DNA from: Flavobacteriales bacterium
Lineage (GTDB): Bacteria > Bacteroidota > Bacteroidia > NORP154
DNA: 10,195 nt
Assembly (NCBI GenBank): GCA_012965625.1
Contig: DTSC01000234.1
Coordinates: 1 to 10,195, forward strand
Reading direction: 5' to 3'
Every line of letters starts with the position of its first letter. Within the stretch, counting starts at the first letter, position 1. The translations under genes were made by a program, and so were the position numbers. The notes beneath the pieces were generated by a model that saw nothing but the letters and a program-made list of their open reading frames with translations, searched no databases and was not told the DNA's origin. Shown piece by piece: positions 7,152 through 10,195 of this stretch.

Positions 7152-7168
7152 GTGGGAGGCCCTCCTAC
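7152..7168 (-). terminator. Hairpin overlapping the stop codon of the esterase gene
   Basis: GTGGGAG (7152-7158) and CTCCTAC (7162-7168) form a 7-bp stem with one G-T pair and a 3-base loop. It includes the stop codon at 7165-7167. No U-tract follows on the minus strand, so it may slow or partly terminate transcription rather than end it. Confidence 0.25.
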
Positions 7169-8286
7169 TCTATTTTCAGCACTTTATAGGTACTGGACCC
7201 CACCTTTAAAAAGTAGATATTGGGAGGCAGGTCCGACAAGTCTATCTGCCGGCTATTGATGTCAAGACGGCCTGATGCTATACTTTCTCCTAAAATGGAA
7301 AAAAGCTTATAATCCAAGGGCCTTGAAAAATTGCCCTTAATCAAAATTTGGGCATTGGATGGATTCGGATAAATTCTGTACTCTGCATCATTTACACTTG
7401 TCAATTCCATTGACCCTGTAAATCCATGAATGTCGTATTTGGAAAAGAATTTCCAAACCTCAACACTTGCCTTGATGTCCATATTACCCCACGCACCCGG
7501 CCAATCATGGCCTCCTCCAAATACCTTAAAATGTTCTGTGGTAGTGCCATTATCACCTCCACTATAAATCATGTGTTCAACAGTACTATTGTCAGACATA
7601 TTGATATCAGGAATTGCTGTCGTGGAAGGGGATATATCACAATTATTATACGCAACCCAATATTGCAGCACCTCATCAATTGATTTTGTCCATGAAGGAG
7701 CTCCGGTATATGGAACTGTAAGGTCAGCATCTCCATGTATTTGCAATACAGCAGTTGGATGCTGCGGATTGCAGGCATTATACGTCTGTGGTGTCATGGA
7801 GCCTGTAACAGAAGCTATGGCCGCAATTTTATCACTTAGCTGACAGGCCAGCAAGAAACTCATATATCCTCCGTTAGACATGCCGGTGCTGTATACTCTT
7901 GCAGTATCAATATTGTATGTATTTACAATTGAATCGAGCAAGGTGCTTGTGAAGCCTATATCGTCAATCGTACTCCCTAAGGTCCATCCGCCAACATTCC
8001 AGTGAGCTTTACCCGTATTGTCTATGGTCCCCTGTGGATGGATGAGGATAAATCCAGCCGTATCTGCAATTTCAGTGAATTTAGTGTAGGACATATTTAC
8101 TGCTGCAGAGCTTCCATAACCATGAAAGCAAAATACTAAGGGCGCTGCTGTGCTGGCATTATAGGAAGCGGGAACATATAATATATATTCGCGCTGCAGG
8201 CTATCATGCATGATGGTACCATTGATGGTTTGCTGTCCCAATACAATAATTGGTGCACAAAGTAATAGGAGTAGTAGCTTTTTCAT
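7165..8286 (-). CDS. Secreted PHB-depolymerase/feruloyl-esterase-like hydrolase (LpqC type) with T9SS sorting domain
   Basis: The 373-residue product starts with a strong signal peptide (MKKLLLLLLCAPIIVLGQ, cleavage near 17-18). The alpha/beta-hydrolase domain spans about 20-285. The oxyanion segment is FCFHGYGSS (53-60). The nucleophile elbow GMSNGGYMS gives Ser137, HGDADLTVPY gives Asp188 and GGGHDWPG gives His260, a complete triad in the order of polyhydroxybutyrate depolymerase/feruloyl esterase-like proteins (COG3509 type). The domain NVGGWT with a downstream DDIGF block is also typical. These enzymes cleave ester bonds in polyesters or plant-wall phenolic esters; the substrate is not decided by sequence. 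A T9SS type A sorting domain begins at IYPNP (305-309) and ends YKVLKIE, implying export. The start is the only ATG in front of the signal peptide. It lies upstream of the TPR-SpoIIE gene on the same strand (81-base gap). Confidence 0.92.
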   Translation of the reverse strand: MKKLLLLLLCAPIIVLGQQTINGTIMHDSLQREYILYVPASYNASTAAPLVFCFHGYGSSAAVNMSYTKFTEIADTAGFILIHPQGTIDNTGKAHWNVGGWTLGSTIDDIGFTSTLLDSIVNTYNIDTARVYSTGMSNGGYMSFLLACQLSDKIAAIASVTGSMTPQTYNACNPQHPTAVLQIHGDADLTVPYTGAPSWTKSIDEVLQYWVAYNNCDISPSTTAIPDINMSDNSTVEHMIYSGGDNGTTTEHFKVFGGGHDWPGAWGNMDIKASVEVWKFFSKYDIHGFTGSMELTSVNDAEYRIYPNPSNAQILIKGNFSRPLDYKLFSILGESIASGRLDINSRQIDLSDLPPNIYFLKVGSSTYKVLKIE

Positions 8287-8412
8287 GTGCCTAAATTAAT
8301 AAATTTTATAATCATGCCACAAAGGCATCCATAATCATCAAAAGTTTATAAGTTACTCTGGCTCCTTGGTCTAATTTTTTGGCCGTCCATAAAATATTTT
8401 ATAATTTCCATA

Positions 8413-8420
8413 TAATTTTG
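8413..8420 (+). promoter_or_regulatory. -7 box of the histidine-rich protein gene
   Basis: TAATTTTG matches TAnnTTTG in full. Transcription would begin near 8427, only four bases before the ATG at 8431 but about 16 before the ATG at 8443. This supports the second ATG as the true start. A clear -33 TTTG at normal spacing is not seen. Confidence 0.4.
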
Positions 8421-8442
8421 CGAAAAATTTATGAATACAGCC

Positions 8443-8949
8443 ATGAATCCTAAATACTTGCTCCTGCTAATATTGACTGTCTTAGGAAATGCAGTTTACG
8501 CTCAAGGGGAGGAACATCATGAAGAACATCATGAGGGTAACCATGACCATTATGAGCATCATAGAAATGAAATCGGTATTGCAAATGCTCCAGTATATTT
8601 TGTTAATGAAGGGGCGGTCTCCTATGGGCTTCACATTCACTTCCTGACCAATATAGCAAAGACAAAATTTAGCCTTGGCCTTGGATACGAGAGGATCTTT
8701 GACGAGCATCAGCACAATACCATAGGATTGGTGGGAAGCTACAGGCCAACAGACAGGCTGTCCTTCAATCTATCTCCTGGTATCACCTTTGAAGGTGAGG
8801 AAGCTTCAGAGGGAAGCTTTGCTCTGCATGCAGAAACAGCGTATGAGTTTGAGTTTAAGAACATTCATTTCGGCCCAGTGCTTGAGCTGGCTTATGATCT
8901 GGAAGACTACCACCTAAGCCTGGGCCTTCACCTGGGCTACGGCTTCTAA
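8443..8949 (+). CDS. Small histidine-rich probable outer-membrane beta-barrel protein
   Basis: The product has 168 residues from the ATG at 8443; an in-frame ATG at 8431 adds MNTA but makes a worse signal peptide and leaves almost no leader after the -7 box. The signal peptide MNPKYLLLLILTVLGNAVYA is followed at once by a His/Glu-rich segment (21-41) with eight histidines in 16 residues (EEHHEEHHEGNHDHYEHH), a likely binding site for zinc, copper or nickel. The rest alternates polar and hydrophobic residues in beta-strand fashion (YGLHIHFLT, KFSLGLGYERI, NTIGLVGSY, RLSFNLSPGITF, SFALHAETAYEFEF, FGPVLELAYDL, HLSLGLHLGYGF). It ends in Phe, the usual C-terminal signature of a small outer-membrane barrel recognised by BamA. 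It may be a metal-sensing or metal-handling porin-like protein, but no specific family is recognised. Its 3' end overlaps the convergent oxidoreductase gene by 36 bases. Confidence 0.8.
   Translation: MNPKYLLLLILTVLGNAVYAQGEEHHEEHHEGNHDHYEHHRNEIGIANAPVYFVNEGAVSYGLHIHFLTNIAKTKFSLGLGYERIFDEHQHNTIGLVGSYRPTDRLSFNLSPGITFEGEEASEGSFALHAETAYEFEFKNIHFGPVLELAYDLEDYHLSLGLHLGYGF
8512..8535 (+). repeat. 12-base tandem repeat coding for the His-rich segment
   Basis: GAACATCATGAA (8512-8523) is repeated as GAACATCATGAG (8524-8535), encoding two EHHE units. Gain or loss of copies would be in frame and change the number of histidines. Confidence 0.6.
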
Positions 8950-10122
8950 ATGCACATCCCGCTCTGACAGCCTGTCTATCATCGCCTGCCCCAATGCTGT
9001 TGCCGGAGTAAGCACACCACCATAGGCCTTGCCGCCTGGAAGCTGCTCCAGATCCCCTGCCAGCAGCAATGCAGCCTCGCAAAGAAACCTGGCGGTGAGG
9101 CGATAGCCCGGATCTCCCTTGGCATACATGGAAAACACCCTCTTTTCTCCATCTTCCGCTTCAGCAACCAGCAAGCACTTAAAATGACCGTTAAGCATGG
9201 TCTTTTCACTGGGACCTTCGCCTGGTTTGAGTAACATCCGCCGGATTACATGGCGCAGGGGGGAGGTGATCAGCATGACCAGGAGCCCTGTAAAGACTGC
9301 CATCAGAAAGGCTGAAAGATATCTTTTAAAATAGGCCCCTTCCTGGTAAACAAATCCTGGCCCATACCCCTGCCCTTGTGCTTCCATCAGGGCTGCACTC
9401 CTGCGCACCACGCGGGTATTGGCAAATGCCATCATAAAAGGGCCTGTCCACCGGTCGATCATCTTGTTTTTTTTGACGGCCATTGTATCCCAGCTCTCCT
9501 GCTTCTGTTCTTTTGTATAAGAGCCCTCGGGGTTGAGCAGATAGGGATTGCGCATGTCCTTTCCCAGCTTCAGGTCTCCAATAGAAAATATGGTCTCTAT
9601 CGTACCGCCGGAGGCGGAGCCCTTGGCCGTGTGAAAGCAATCGACACGCTTTACGGCCTTAGCCATTTTGTTGACGGCATACAAGGTAGCCAGGTCTGAA
9701 GGAAGTGAATCATATCCACAGGAGGGCACGATCCTTATTCCTTTTGAAGCAGCTTCGGTATGGTGCTTGTCGATCAGCTCTTTTACCCAGAAGTTCTCTC
9801 CGGTAATGTCTGCATAGTGGCTAGCATTTTTTACGCAGGAGGCTACCAGCTTGGAGCCATATCGGTGAAAGGGCCCGGCTGTTGAAAGCACCACCCTGGT
9901 TCTGGCGGTTAGGCGATCCAGGGCTTCAGCATCATCACCATCCGCCACAATGACCTCGACCTCAAGTGCCATGGTTTTGATGATTTCCTTAAGCTTTAGG
10001 GAATTACGGCCGGCAATGGCCCAGCGTACCTGCCCTGCATGTTCCGCAAAATAGCGGACGCACAATCGGCCGGTAAAACCGCTGGCGCCATATATAACGA
10101 TGTCGAGATCTTTATCCACCAT
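8914..10122 (-). CDS. Saccharopine dehydrogenase-like NAD(P)-binding oxidoreductase (trans-acting enoyl reductase-like)
   Basis: The 402-residue product has an N-terminal Rossmann fold with the dinucleotide motif IYGASGFTGR (Gly12, Gly15, Gly18) and a conserved AGRN at 37-40. Other family landmarks are STAGPFHRYG (80-89), YADITGENFW (103-112), PSCGYDSLPSDL (133-144) and SGGTIETIFS (171-180). A hydrophobic segment at 268-287 (LSAFLMAVFTGLLVMLITSP) suggests membrane association. The C-terminal landmark KGDPGYRLTARFLCEAALLL (335-354) is characteristic of the trans-acting enoyl reductase/SCCPDH-like group rather than lysine-pathway saccharopine dehydrogenase. The substrate is unknown, possibly an unsaturated lipid or polyketide intermediate. 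The start at 10122 gives a glycine-rich loop at the proper distance. It converges with the His-rich protein gene and overlaps it by 36 bases at the 3' ends. GC content is visibly higher than in the T9SS genes, and codons often end in C or G, so it may have a different history. Confidence 0.9.
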   Translation of the reverse strand: MVDKDLDIVIYGASGFTGRLCVRYFAEHAGQVRWAIAGRNSLKLKEIIKTMALEVEVIVADGDDAEALDRLTARTRVVLSTAGPFHRYGSKLVASCVKNASHYADITGENFWVKELIDKHHTEAASKGIRIVPSCGYDSLPSDLATLYAVNKMAKAVKRVDCFHTAKGSASGGTIETIFSIGDLKLGKDMRNPYLLNPEGSYTKEQKQESWDTMAVKKNKMIDRWTGPFMMAFANTRVVRRSAALMEAQGQGYGPGFVYQEGAYFKRYLSAFLMAVFTGLLVMLITSPLRHVIRRMLLKPGEGPSEKTMLNGHFKCLLVAEAEDGEKRVFSMYAKGDPGYRLTARFLCEAALLLAGDLEQLPGGKAYGGVLTPATALGQAMIDRLSERDVHLEAVAQVKAQA

Positions 10123-10195
10123 GGCTTAAAATTAATATTAAAAAGCTTATAGCTAAGTGAAAATCATTAATTGTGATAAAACGCATGTACTATCC
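10123..10195 (-). other. AT-rich upstream region of the oxidoreductase
   Basis: The last 73 bases are AT-rich and lie upstream of the minus-strand oxidoreductase. No TAnnTTTG box or clear regulatory site was found. The window ends here, so any gene beyond is unseen. Confidence 0.5.

Noticed and set aside
8314..8328. Hairpin ATGCC/GGCAT upstream of the esterase gene
   Set aside because: A 5-bp stem with a 5-base loop is common by chance in this AT-rich DNA, and there is no supporting regulatory context.
8431..8442. Upstream ATG at 8431 as start of the histidine-rich protein
   Set aside because: It adds only MNTA before an already complete signal peptide. It would also sit about four bases after the transcription start predicted from the -7 box, so the ATG at 8443 is preferred.
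8855..9640. Additional overlapping minus-strand frames inside the oxidoreductase gene
   Set aside because: They are out-of-frame readings of a GC-rich gene, lack starts with signals, and encode Gly/Arg/Ala-rich sequence without domains.

Overview
The window looks like chromosomal DNA of a member of the Bacteroidota. Four proteins end in a type IX secretion system (T9SS) type A sorting domain, recognisable by a (F/S/Y)PNP motif about 70 residues before the end, and a fifth gene encodes a TPR/SpoIIE phosphatase of a kind common in that phylum. Start codons lack clear Shine-Dalgarno sequences, and several upstream regions carry matches to the Bacteroidota -7 box TAnnTTTG. I cannot resolve the order or genus. 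Most of the window is AT-rich; the last 1.2 kb is clearly more GC-rich.

Layout. 1-108: stop-riddled sequence in front of a plus-strand CocE/X-Pro-dipeptidyl-peptidase-like hydrolase (109-1734) that lacks its N-terminus but keeps the catalytic triad and the T9SS tail. 1873-3111 (+): a secreted protein with motifs resembling N-formylglutamate/poly-gamma-glutamate amidohydrolases, plus a T9SS tail. 3156-4079 (-): a secreted beta-rich protein of unknown function with a T9SS tail. 4080-4438: an AT-rich divergent promoter region. 4439-4909 (+): a stand-alone tandem CBS-domain protein. 5006-7083 (-): one TPR/transmembrane/SpoIIE phosphatase gene split into two reading frames at a run of eight T. 7165-8286 (-): a secreted PHB-depolymerase/feruloyl-esterase-like hydrolase with a T9SS tail. 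8443-8949 (+): a small histidine-rich protein, probably an outer-membrane beta-barrel. 8914-10122 (-): a saccharopine-dehydrogenase-like (trans-acting enoyl reductase-like) oxidoreductase whose 3' end overlaps the previous gene.

Together the genes suggest a region devoted partly to surface or secreted hydrolases exported by T9SS, with signalling components (TPR-SpoIIE, CBS) among them. No mobile element, CRISPR array, complete RNA gene or recognised defence system was seen, and I do not find a convincing new multi-gene system. The observation most worth checking is the T8 slip site that splits the phosphatase gene: it could be phase variation, programmed slippage, a true pseudogene or a sequencing error.
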